From: JBBIOU01 sp037443205
Lineage (GTDB): Bacteria; Bacteroidota; Bacteroidia; Flavobacteriales_D; UBA2798
Assembly: GCA_037443205.1 (NCBI GenBank)
Contig: JBBIOU010000035.1
Location: 1-26,475 of the forward strand
Direction of reading: 5' to 3'
DNA: 26,475 nucleotides
Part shown: positions 1 through 6,860 of the stretch, in pieces
Position numbering within the stretch: position 1 is the stretch's first letter
How the letters are laid out: each line of letters opens with the position of its first letter
Made by a program: the position numbers and the translations under genes
The notes under the pieces: generated by a model
Database searches by the model: none
What the model was told of the DNA's origin: nothing
What the model saw: only the letters and a program-made list of their open reading frames with translations

Positions 1-3000
1 CAAACAACCCCATATCATCAATATCGTTTGCGTCATAATCGGTGTCATCGTTTACATGATACAGTCTGTTTTGTATGGTTTTACCATTGGCATCTTTGGC
101 ATAGCGGTATTGCAAATTGTCTATCGCTGCGTTTGTGTGGTCTTTGCGGCTTTGGGTTATGATGTTCCCGTTCGCATCATAGGTAAATGCATTATAATAC
201 ATCTGCGTGCCGCCTGTGCCGAAGGTATTGAATGTAGAATTTGAAGTATTCAAATCCAAATTATTATAACTCACCGCCTGTAAAAGTCTGTTCAATTGGT
301 CGTATTTATAAGCATTACCAAGCGGTAAAATTTCTCGCGTTACGGGCTTGGTAATCGTTGTTATCATTGAGCCAATGTTTCCATTGAATAAATCGTTTCG
401 GTTTGCTTCTACATCACTTCCTGCAATACTTGCCGTAAACGAATTTGTTCCCTGATTGGTTACGTCTATGCTTTGATAATCGCCCGTATAATAATTTAAA
501 CTATAGCCATACACATCCCGTGCAAAATTTTTATTCGGATTTCCGGGTACTGAACCTGCCAAAGTGCCGTCTTTTCCGGGATCATTGTTTTCATTCAGTG
601 TATTTGAGTTTACGCCTTTTATCCATCCTTGCAAAGTGTAAACATAATCGCAACCCTGCACCTGGTTGTCGCCAATTTCTGTTCGGGCTAATGGTCCGTG
701 CGCATAATATTTATACTGTGCATCTTTATCCCACAAAATTTTGTTGGTGCTTGTTTCTACTTGTGTAATCCGGTTATCGGCATCGTATTCGTAGCGATGG
801 TTCCATTCATCGACATGTCCAACCTGGTATTCCACCTTATGCACATTGCCCGAAATTAAATCATATGTATAATCCATTCGCTTAAATCGTTGCGCAACAA
901 TATTCGGGTCGGCAGAGTAAGTATTTGCCAGTTTTTGATTGTCCTGCAACAGGGTTTTCACATTGCCGTGTACATCGTAATCGTAGTGCGTGCCGTAATC
1001 GTAAGTCTGGTCGTTGCCATCGTAAACTTCTTCATAAGTTACGTGTACAATTCGTTTTCTCTGATTGGCCGCATTAGGATTAAAGTTTGAGGGCAATCCG
1101 GTTATTACTGTTTCATCGTAATAGGATTTCGTTACTTCTTTTCTTGGTCCGGTATTATCGTTTATCCACGCAAGTAGTTTTGCATCGTCAATTACTTTGG
1201 GGTTAAAATAATTCGCAACCGTGGTTCCAAAAATGGAGTTGAATTTCGTGCTTGCCGTTGTATTCTCCGTTTTTTCACCTGCTTCTATTACTCTGCCCAA
1301 TTCATCATATAAGGTATAGCTAAATCTTTGCACTCCGCCACTGCTTGCACCGTTGCGCTGCTTGGTATTTTGCGATACCACAATTCTACCAAGTTTATCA
1401 TACCAGAAATACGTACTGAACAATTCACTTTCATCGCGGATCAATCGTACATAGGGTTTGTTGGTGGTGTTGGTAATGTTGTAGCTACCACCCCAAACAC
1501 CGTTGTAGCGTGATGCAAAGGCAATAGCTGTAATGTTGGCTTGGGAATTGGCAGTAATATTTAATCCGTCAATAATAGATTTTTGCTGCCAGGTGGTTCC
1601 GGTTAAATATCCTGTTGTCGGGTTTAATGAAGTGTTGGTGCTTCTTAGCATCACACCATTATTTCCTACGGCATATCCGTTAAGATGATCGTGAAAATAA
1701 ACATCGTTATAAACCGTAGTTGCCGGAAGTGAATTATTCCTTAGGTCCACCCATGCGCTGGTGTTGTAATACCCAATAAAATTATTGTTTCCAACAGCCA
1801 TTACACTGTTGTTATCAAACACATGCAGTGCGCGTATCTCCGTTGTGTTCGGAATTGTTGGCGCAGTAAACACAGGTTGTGCTATCCCATTGTTTATGCT
1901 AATGGTAAAACTGCTTCCTGATGGGGTAAGTGTAATTCCTCTTAATTGTCTTTGGTTTCCGGCAATGTAACCTTTGAGCGGCTCGTTGGGATTAAAGGCA
2001 ATGGCTAAGAAATTATTTCCGGCTCCGGGGAAAAGCGAGTTTGGTTGTTCGGTAGCAATATTGTTTTCAATAACACCCATGTATTTTCCATCACCAATTG
2101 CCAAAGCATAATTTCCGTTAATTGTCCAAACACGGTTGATTACTTTGTTTATGGTTGTATTGTTTGGTAAAATCACTTCCCATGTCACTCCTCCATCGTG
2201 CGTTTGACGAAGCGTAAAATTATCGCCCGCCAATGTTCCGTTATTCAAATCGGCAAAGTGAACATCTTTAAGTGCGGGCGTAAATATATTTTTTATTACG
2301 GTTTTGTTAGCGCCCATACACCAATGTATTTTACTGTTTTCTCCTACTACATAGGCCTGCGAGGTATTGGGCTTAAATGCCAAACCATAAAAATCGTTAC
2401 TTGTATTCTGGTTGGTAATGGCAAAAGGCGTATTGATTACATCGGGAGTATAAAGCACCGTTCCGTTTTCTCCGGCAACGTAAGCGGTAGTACCCGAAAG
2501 AATAAAATCATGCAGATTGGCAGTTACCGGGCCGTTGTTTACAGGCAGCATTCCGTTGTTGATGGATGTTGCGGTAACAGCAAACTTCGTAAGTAGTCCC
2601 TCATCACCGGCAATCACTCCACTGCTGGCAGAGGCAAAATAAATGCGGTTAATGTTTTTAGTGATGCCCGTTACCATTGTTTTCCAGTTACCGCTGCTTT
2701 GGCGTTGCAGCACTTTTCCATCGCTTCCGGCTGCATACACGGTGCCGGATGCACCGCTGTACTGAATATCCTGCAAAGGAAGCGGGTTAGTATTTTGAGT
2801 ATTGTCTGTCCATGTTACATTACCGGCAGTACCGTCCAGAATACCGGTAAAAATCTCTCCGTTATTTCCGGTAACAATTACGCGGCTGTTTCTGTAAGCA
2901 AAACCATTGGCCTGTGCAATGGTATTGGTTTGCGGAATAAGCGTTGCCGTTGTGCTGGCAGAGGTATTGTTTAAATCAATGCGGTAAATCTGTTTGCCCG

Positions 3001-3301
3001 TATTGTCAAAAGCCAGTACGCGGTTGTTGGGTTCATCTAAGGCAATGTCAGACACGTTTACACCCGTAAGCGAGGAAAATGCCGTCACCGTGTAATTGGT
3101 CGCATTCTGCGCTTTAAAAAGGGCCAATAAAGAGCCGTTGTTGGTTAAGATGGTTCCGCTTATGGCCGGATTAACTCCTCCGGTGGTTCTGTCGGCCTCT
3201 GTGGTTGGTTTTCCTGCTCCGCCTGCGTTGGCCTGCCGCTTTGCTTTTGTTGGTGTTGCGCCTTGCGGTGGTTCGTTGTGGTTGGCTTTGCCTGCTCCTG
3301 T
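1..3301 (-). CDS. RHS/YD-repeat protein with beta-propeller domain, partial (5' end missing, 3' end beyond window)
   Basis: One minus-strand frame is open from just after a TGA at 3302-3304 to the left edge, about 1,100 codons. I checked it at several points (near 3000, 2400, 1780, 1340, 570 and 60) and it stays in frame. Roughly 3060-1440 encodes propeller-like repeats of the YCF48/BNR type, such as VYAAGSDGKVLQ, AYVAGENGTVLYT, QTHDGGVTWE and GYAVGNNGVMLRST. From about 1420 it changes to YD/RHS repeats: WYDKLGRIVVSQNTKQ, YTLYDELGRVIEAGE, HYDYDVHGNVKTL, RYEYDADNRITQVE and LQYRYAKDANGKTIQNRLY. Such proteins form a secreted shell around a C-terminal toxin, which would lie beyond the window. No ATG occurs before 2677 and no signal peptide is visible, so the N-terminus is missing or fused out of frame. 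I infer a 5'-truncated gene, possibly inactive. Confidence 0.85.
3181..3298. repeat. GC-rich imperfect direct repeat at the broken 5' end of the RHS gene
   Basis: The stretch 3181-3220 and the stretch 3266-3298 share the order CGGTGGTTC ... TGTGGTTGG(T/C)TTT(T/G)CCTGCTCC, with a few extra bases in the first copy. The whole segment is clearly richer in G+C than either flank. On the minus strand it reads as a low-complexity run of Gly, Ala, Lys, Pro and Thr in the RHS frame, unlike the propeller that follows. It sits where the RHS gene loses its start, so a duplication or recombination scar is likely. Confidence 0.55.
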
Positions 3302-3779
3302 TCAGCTCGCTTTGTTTTAGCTTGTTTTTTTATTTGCTGCAAGCAGCAAATATTTTTTAAGACAAAATTTTTCGCCCGTTTTTTTTCGCTCACAACTTCG
3401 TTGTGTTTTTTATTGCGTGGCTTTACTCACCTCACTTTTATTTTTTTATTGGTGTTCGTGAATGCTTCGCATTTGCCACACAATTTTTTTCGCCCGTTTT
3501 CTTATTTTACGCTTGCATTGTCCCGCAATGCTGCGGGATTATTTAATCGGTAATGGCTTCGCCATTCATTCTTTTTTTTTCGCCCGTTTTTTTCTCTAAC
3601 GACCATTTTAAAACTCCTGTGGCGGCTCACTACTTTTTTGCTCGTTTGTGATGAACGGTTTTAGCTTACTCATTTAAACCTGATTTTTTGCCCCGTTTTA
3701 AATCCCTTTTTTGCTCTCATTTTTTGCGACCCAACCCCATTAAAAAGCAGGTGGAATAAGGGTGTGAATAACTTTTTTA
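3302..3779. other. Intergenic region between RHS 5' end and HU-like gene
   Basis: No credible gene was found. The left part holds the hairpin array described separately. The right part (about 3600-3780) is T-rich with scattered poly-T tracts and no recognisable protein frame on either strand. Short open frames here translate into low-complexity Lys/Gln or Phe/Leu runs and look like by-products of the composition. Confidence 0.6.
3331..3600. repeat. Array of short hairpins spaced by a T-run/CGCCCG/T-run motif
   Basis: Five short inverted repeats lie in about 235 bases. They are 3331-3352 (arms TATTTGCTGC/GCAGCAAATA), 3391-3405 (CACAAC/GTTGTG, loop TTC), 3461-3473 (AATGC/GCATT, loop TTC), 3521-3538 (TCCCGCA/TGCGGGA) and 3552-3566 (AATGGC/GCCATT, loop TTC). 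Between or beside them the motif T(n)CGCCCGT(n) recurs three times, with CGCCCG at about 3373, 3491 and 3581. No protein-like frame spans the region. It is not a CRISPR array, because arms and spacing are irregular and the hairpins are all different. Possible roles are transcription termination, a cruciform recombination site or a slippage-prone tract; none is shown by the sequence. Confidence 0.6.
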
Positions 3780-3805
3780 TTGAGCCGAGTAAATGACTAC
3801 TTTTG
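3780..3805 (+). promoter_or_regulatory. Bacteroidota-type promoter for the HU-like gene
   Basis: TACTTTTG at 3798-3805 matches the Bacteroidota -7 consensus TAnnTTTG exactly. A TTG at 3780-3782 lies 15 bases upstream as a candidate -33 element, slightly closer than usual. The ATG is 26 bases downstream of the -7 box. Confidence 0.55.
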
Positions 3806-3831
3806 ATGAACACAATAAATAAAATTGCCTT

Positions 3832-4116
3832 ATGAGTAAAAAGGAACTTATTGACGCTATTGCCGCAAGTGCAAAGCTCACTAAAGCGGACGCAGGACGT
3901 GTAATAAATGCAGTAAACAACTTTGCTGATACTTTGATAAAAGAACACCGTTTAACGCAAACTGCCGCAATCAAAATCATTAAACAGGTATTGACCGCAA
4001 GACCTAAACAAGTTGCCGTTAAAACCAAAAAAGCATCAAGAGCAAAAGCAGGTGAGGTATTGGCTAAGAGCCACAGCAAACTAACAAAAGCCGATGCAGG
4101 TAGAAGCACTAAATAA
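3832..4116 (+). CDS. HU-like small basic DNA-binding protein, atypical C-terminal half
   Basis: A 94-residue basic protein. Residues 1-36 (MSKKELIDAIAASAKLTKADAG...) closely follow the N-terminal helix-turn-helix of the HU/IHF family, where helices 1 and 2 form the dimer core. The rest does not follow HU. There is no GFGxF segment and no RNPxTG DNA-binding arm; instead there is a Lys/Ala-rich stretch resembling histone H1-like tails. The nonapeptide KLTKADAGR occurs at residues 15-23 and again near the C-terminus, encoded with different codons. The gene has its own promoter-like box and a strong terminator, so it looks like an expressed single gene. DNA binding is inferred from the N-terminus and charge. 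It could be a specialised HU paralogue or the product of an old internal rearrangement. Confidence 0.65.
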   Translation: MSKKELIDAIAASAKLTKADAGRVINAVNNFADTLIKEHRLTQTAAIKIIKQVLTARPKQVAVKTKKASRAKAGEVLAKSHSKLTKADAGRSTK

Positions 4117-4146
4117 AAAAGCCCCGTAAGTTCAGGGCTTTTATTT
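4117..4146. terminator. Bidirectional intrinsic terminator
   Basis: Arms AAAAGCCC (4117-4124) and GGGCTTTT (4135-4142) enclose a 10-base loop and are followed by a T-rich run on both strands. It lies between the convergent HU-like gene (plus, ends 4116) and the lipoprotein gene (minus, ends 4149), so it can serve both. Confidence 0.85.
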
Positions 4147-4148
4147 TC

Positions 4149-4574
4149 CTATTTGAAGTTAAGAGAATCAGGCACATTTAATTTACCTCTTAGCCTCATG
4201 TATTTTTTTTCATTTCTTGCAGGATAAAATTTCACCAATTTATCATTACTAATTTTTACAATAATATAACTTGGTTTATCTTTTTTATTTGCGTTTCGAG
4301 CTATAATAAAATCCTTATTATTCTCTACATCGGTAGGATTTTTAAAAATTAAGATATGTTCATTATAACCCTCCCAATCTGTTGAAGTATCTGGACAAGA
4401 AGAGTATTTTAAATACCAAATGCCATTATTTACCGAATGATATTTATCTTGACCAATAAGAAAATTAGAATTTATTTTCTGAGTTAAAATAATATCTCTT
4501 GAAGAAACTACACAACTTGAAAATAGAGTGCCTATCAAGGCATAGAACACTATTTTAATTAATTGCTGTTTCAT
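4149..4574 (-). CDS. Small lipoprotein, putative immunity partner of the upstream RHS tip
   Basis: A 141-residue protein with a hydrophobic N-terminus ending in a lipobox-like LFSSC (Cys at about residue 21), so probably a lipoprotein. I do not recognise the remainder: it is polar, with predicted beta-type stretches such as YHSVNNGIWYLKY and EHILIFKNP. The ATG begins two bases after the stop codon of the RHS-tip gene, so the two are almost certainly cotranscribed and perhaps translationally coupled. In RHS loci the small gene directly after the toxin tip usually encodes its cognate immunity protein; that role is inferred from position only. A lipidated immunity protein would suggest the toxin acts in the periplasm or at the envelope. 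Confidence 0.75.
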   Translation of the reverse strand: MKQQLIKIVFYALIGTLFSSCVVSSRDIILTQKINSNFLIGQDKYHSVNNGIWYLKYSSCPDTSTDWEGYNEHILIFKNPTDVENNKDFIIARNANKKDKPSYIIVKISNDKLVKFYPARNEKKYMRLRGKLNVPDSLNFK

Positions 4575-4576
4575 GA

Positions 4577-5536
4577 TTATTCTTTTAAATCAATAACACT
4601 CTCTCCTCCTAATTTTCTATTCCTCACTCTTTCTTTTGCGAGATTTATATGAAAATGATAAGATTGCCCTTGCCTATCATAAACTTGCCCCAACACGTCA
4701 ATAAAATTTGGTGTCCTTTTCATTCCAATACCAACCCTAAGACCAATCAACCCATCTTCTGGGTATATTTTCTTTGACCCAAATGGGTTATCGCTTAGGT
4801 TTTGACCAAACATATTATACTTATTAAAATTGCCAAAACCCCAAGATAAGAAGTTTGCTCCATTATGAAATTCTATTCTGTTACCCCAACCCCAACCAAT
4901 ATCATTCTTTGAAAATATATTATGTATGCCAATACCTAACCCTGAAATTGCAGCAATAGGTAATTTACCAATGTTAAAAGCTAAATCAAATGGAATTGCA
5001 GCACTTCTCAAAATAGGGTTACTTATATCGTTTGTTGTAAATCCTTTATTGTAATACACCATATTTTGAGCAATACCATTATCGCAAGAAAACTCACATG
5101 GTTTTGCATCTACAAGTTTATTTTTTCCGAAGTCTTTACTTTTTTGTAGGGTATAAGTATCAGGAGATTCATCCCACGCCTTAAATTTCTCTCTAAAATC
5201 TTTATTGAATGCTCGTCCAAAAAATGCGTTTACTTTATCTCTAAAACCAGAATACTTAACGGTATCTCCGTCAGGGTCAGAATACAGTATAGGATTACAT
5301 TGATTGATTGCATAAGGACTAAATGAAGGATTGGGTTTGGGGTCTAAGTTCCAACGGTGAACTGCTCTTGGGTCGTATTCCCAAAATTGTGCTGTGTAGT
5401 GGTTTCCTGAACCAGCTACTTCATCAACCTTTTCTTGTGTGTTATAACCATAACGATACTTTTCACCCGTAAAATTGCGGTTTTGTAGGTACACGCCAAA
5501 CGGTGGGTAATTTGATATATGTGTTTTGCTCGTCAT
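4577..5536 (-). CDS. Orphan RHS core tip with unknown C-terminal toxin-like domain
   Basis: A 319-residue protein. Residues 10-90 are the RHS-associated core: PFG near the start, GEKYRYG at 24-30, EVAGSGNHYTAQFWEYDPR at about 39-57, RWNLDP at 61-66 and NPILYSDPDG at 81-90. Such a core normally ends a polypeptide of more than 1,000 residues, but here it starts almost at the ATG with no YD repeats and no signal peptide. Residues 91-319 form a domain I do not recognise, with a hydrophobic Gly/Ala/Ile stretch at 190-208, a Gly/Trp/Asn-rich part at 213-240 and FHINLAKERVRNRK near the end. The ATG is supported by the identical start in the second cassette (26313) and by the conserved -7 box just upstream. 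Export is unexplained. The gene is followed immediately by a lipoprotein gene. Confidence 0.85.
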   Translation of the reverse strand: MTSKTHISNYPPFGVYLQNRNFTGEKYRYGYNTQEKVDEVAGSGNHYTAQFWEYDPRAVHRWNLDPKPNPSFSPYAINQCNPILYSDPDGDTVKYSGFRDKVNAFFGRAFNKDFREKFKAWDESPDTYTLQKSKDFGKNKLVDAKPCEFSCDNGIAQNMVYYNKGFTTNDISNPILRSAAIPFDLAFNIGKLPIAAISGLGIGIHNIFSKNDIGWGWGNRIEFHNGANFLSWGFGNFNKYNMFGQNLSDNPFGSKKIYPEDGLIGLRVGIGMKRTPNFIDVLGQVYDRQGQSYHFHINLAKERVRNRKLGGESVIDLKE

Positions 5537-5656
5537 TAAACTGTTTAGCCAAATTTAAGGAAAAATTTTTAATCCACATAGAGCACAGAGTAACACAGAG
5601 GTTTTTAAAGCGCGTAAGCCTGACGCAAATGCGGGCGTGTGCATGGCGTGAATAAA
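5455..5656 (-). repeat. Conserved RHS-cassette leader and first codons, copy A
   Basis: This segment is nearly identical to 26232-26433. The match runs from within the YRYG codons of the RHS core, through the shared ATG (5534-5536) and the TAAATTTG box, past a CACAGAG-type triple repeat (5574 on) and ends at about GTGAATAAAA. It stops roughly 35 bases short of the ilvE stop codon. Non-coding sequence is conserved at least as well as the coding part, suggesting recent copying of the unit or selection on the leader. Confidence 0.85.
5550..5573 (-). promoter_or_regulatory. Candidate promoter of RHS cassette A
   Basis: Read on the minus strand, TAAATTTG (plus 5550-5557) is an exact TAnnTTTG -7 box, 13 bases before the ATG. 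No clean TTG is present at the expected -33 distance; a GTGG sequence occupies that place. The box is identical in cassette B. Confidence 0.5.
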
Positions 5657-5691
5657 ACAACCAATAAAATTCTAAATAGTATTACGGAAAA

Positions 5692-6774
5692 TCAAATTAC
5701 TCTGTAACGCCAATTATACCTGTCTTCGGTATATCCTTTTCTGAGTTGTTCCAGATACTTGCTTATTTTATTAGAAAATTCCCTTTTTTCAATATCCGGT
5801 AATTCGTACTTTTTATTGCGATAACCTATCAGCTTAATATGAGCTATGGTAGCAGCCGTACCTGTACCAAAAGCTTCTTTAAGAGTACCTTTTTTTAATG
5901 CGTTAATAATTTCATCTACATGTATACTGGTTTCTTCCACATTCATACCCCAATCGCGGGCAATGGTAAGTACGCTGCTTCGGGTAATGCCGGGTAATAT
6001 GGTTCCACCGGTAGGTGGTGTAAGTAGTTTATCACCTATAACAAACATGATGTTCATGGTGCCCGATTCTTCTATGTATTTATGTTCTTTTGCATCGGTC
6101 CATACCAACTGATGATAACCTTCTTGTTGTCCTAAACGCGCTGGATATAATGCTCCGCCATAATTTCCGGCTGCTTTAACCCGTCCCACTCCACCTTCGC
6201 AGGCACGGCTGTAAACGGTTTCAATCTTTACCCGCACCGGCTCAGTATAATAATTATTTACCGGACAGGTGAATATAATAAACCGGTATGTTTCGGATGG
6301 TTTAACGCCTATATAAGAATCTGTGCTGAACATAAATGGCCTAACATACAATGACGAACCTTCAGAAGTAGGTATCCAGTTATGATCGAGTTTAATAAGT
6401 TCTGTTAGAGCTTCTAAAAATAATTCTCTTGGAATTTGCGGCATACACATCCTTTCGGCCGAGATATTCATTCGTTTGATATTTTCTTCGGGTCTGAAAA
6501 GATATACTTCGTTTTTTTCGTTTTTATAGGCTTTCATGCCTTCAAATATGGCTTGTCCGTAGTGTAGCGCATGGGTTGCCGGTGGCAGGGGCATATTGTC
6601 GTAGGCCGTAATAACTGCGTTTTGCCATTTGCCGTCTATGTAATCTACAACAAACATATGGTCAGAAAACACCCTCCCAAAAACAACATTGTTTAAATCT
6701 ATGCTTTTTAGTCTGGAATTTTTAACGGGATTAATTTTTATGCCCTGTCCGGTAATATTTTTTTCCGCAATCAT
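5692..6774 (-). CDS. ilvE: Branched-chain amino acid aminotransferase (IlvE)
   Basis: A PLP-dependent fold-type IV transaminase that interconverts leucine, isoleucine or valine with their 2-oxo acids, using 2-oxoglutarate/glutamate as partner, in the cytosol. About 360 residues from the chosen start, normal for the class II (eukaryote-like) BCATs. Visible signatures are the N-terminal part HALHYGQAIFEGMKAYK, YVRPFMFSTD, the Schiff-base lysine in RVKAAGNYGG (Lys200 from this start), EESGTMNIMFV, TPPTGGTILPGITRSS and EAFGTGTAATI. The frame extends upstream to a TTG at 6828, but the ATG at 6774 is preferred because a promoter-like element lies just upstream of it and would fall inside a longer gene. 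It is transcribed divergently from recQ. The RHS cassette follows on the same strand with no clear terminator, so read-through is possible. Confidence 0.95.
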   Translation of the reverse strand: MIAEKNITGQGIKINPVKNSRLKSIDLNNVVFGRVFSDHMFVVDYIDGKWQNAVITAYDNMPLPPATHALHYGQAIFEGMKAYKNEKNEVYLFRPEENIKRMNISAERMCMPQIPRELFLEALTELIKLDHNWIPTSEGSSLYVRPFMFSTDSYIGVKPSETYRFIIFTCPVNNYYTEPVRVKIETVYSRACEGGVGRVKAAGNYGGALYPARLGQQEGYHQLVWTDAKEHKYIEESGTMNIMFVIGDKLLTPPTGGTILPGITRSSVLTIARDWGMNVEETSIHVDEIINALKKGTLKEAFGTGTAATIAHIKLIGYRNKKYELPDIEKREFSNKISKYLEQLRKGYTEDRYNWRYRVI

Positions 6775-6797
6775 CAACTCAGTTTTTAATGTTTTGC

Positions 6798-6828
6798 GAA
6801 AATTAGATAAAAAAGTATGTGTAAACAA
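6798..6828 (-). promoter_or_regulatory. Candidate promoter of ilvE
   Basis: On the minus strand TTG (plus 6826-6828) is followed after 20 bases by TAATTTTC (plus 6798-6805), one base off the TAnnTTTG consensus. The ATG at 6774 lies 23 bases further on. This supports the shorter ilvE start. Confidence 0.4.
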
Positions 6829-6860
6829 GCACTTATTGTTAAAATTGTAAAAATATTAGC

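Noticed and set aside
56..2974. Series of plus-strand open frames opposite the first RHS gene
   Set aside because: They lie antisense to a continuous minus-strand RHS frame with clear family motifs and give no recognisable proteins.
3160..3393. 77-codon minus frame as the N-terminus of the RHS protein
   Set aside because: It is in another frame, has no signal peptide and is low-complexity Lys/Gln/Pro derived from the hairpin and GC-rich repeats.
3331..3600. CRISPR array
   Set aside because: The hairpins differ from each other, the common element is short and lies in T-runs, and spacing is uneven.
3777..4109. 110-codon minus frame opposite the HU-like gene
   Set aside because: Its apparent hydrophobic protein is the reverse strand of Ala/Lys codons; the plus strand has the promoter, HU-like start and terminator.
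5463..5660. 65-codon minus frame across the RHS leader of copy A
   Set aside because: It starts at TTG, is broken by a one-base difference in the otherwise near-identical copy B, and runs into the tip gene in another frame.
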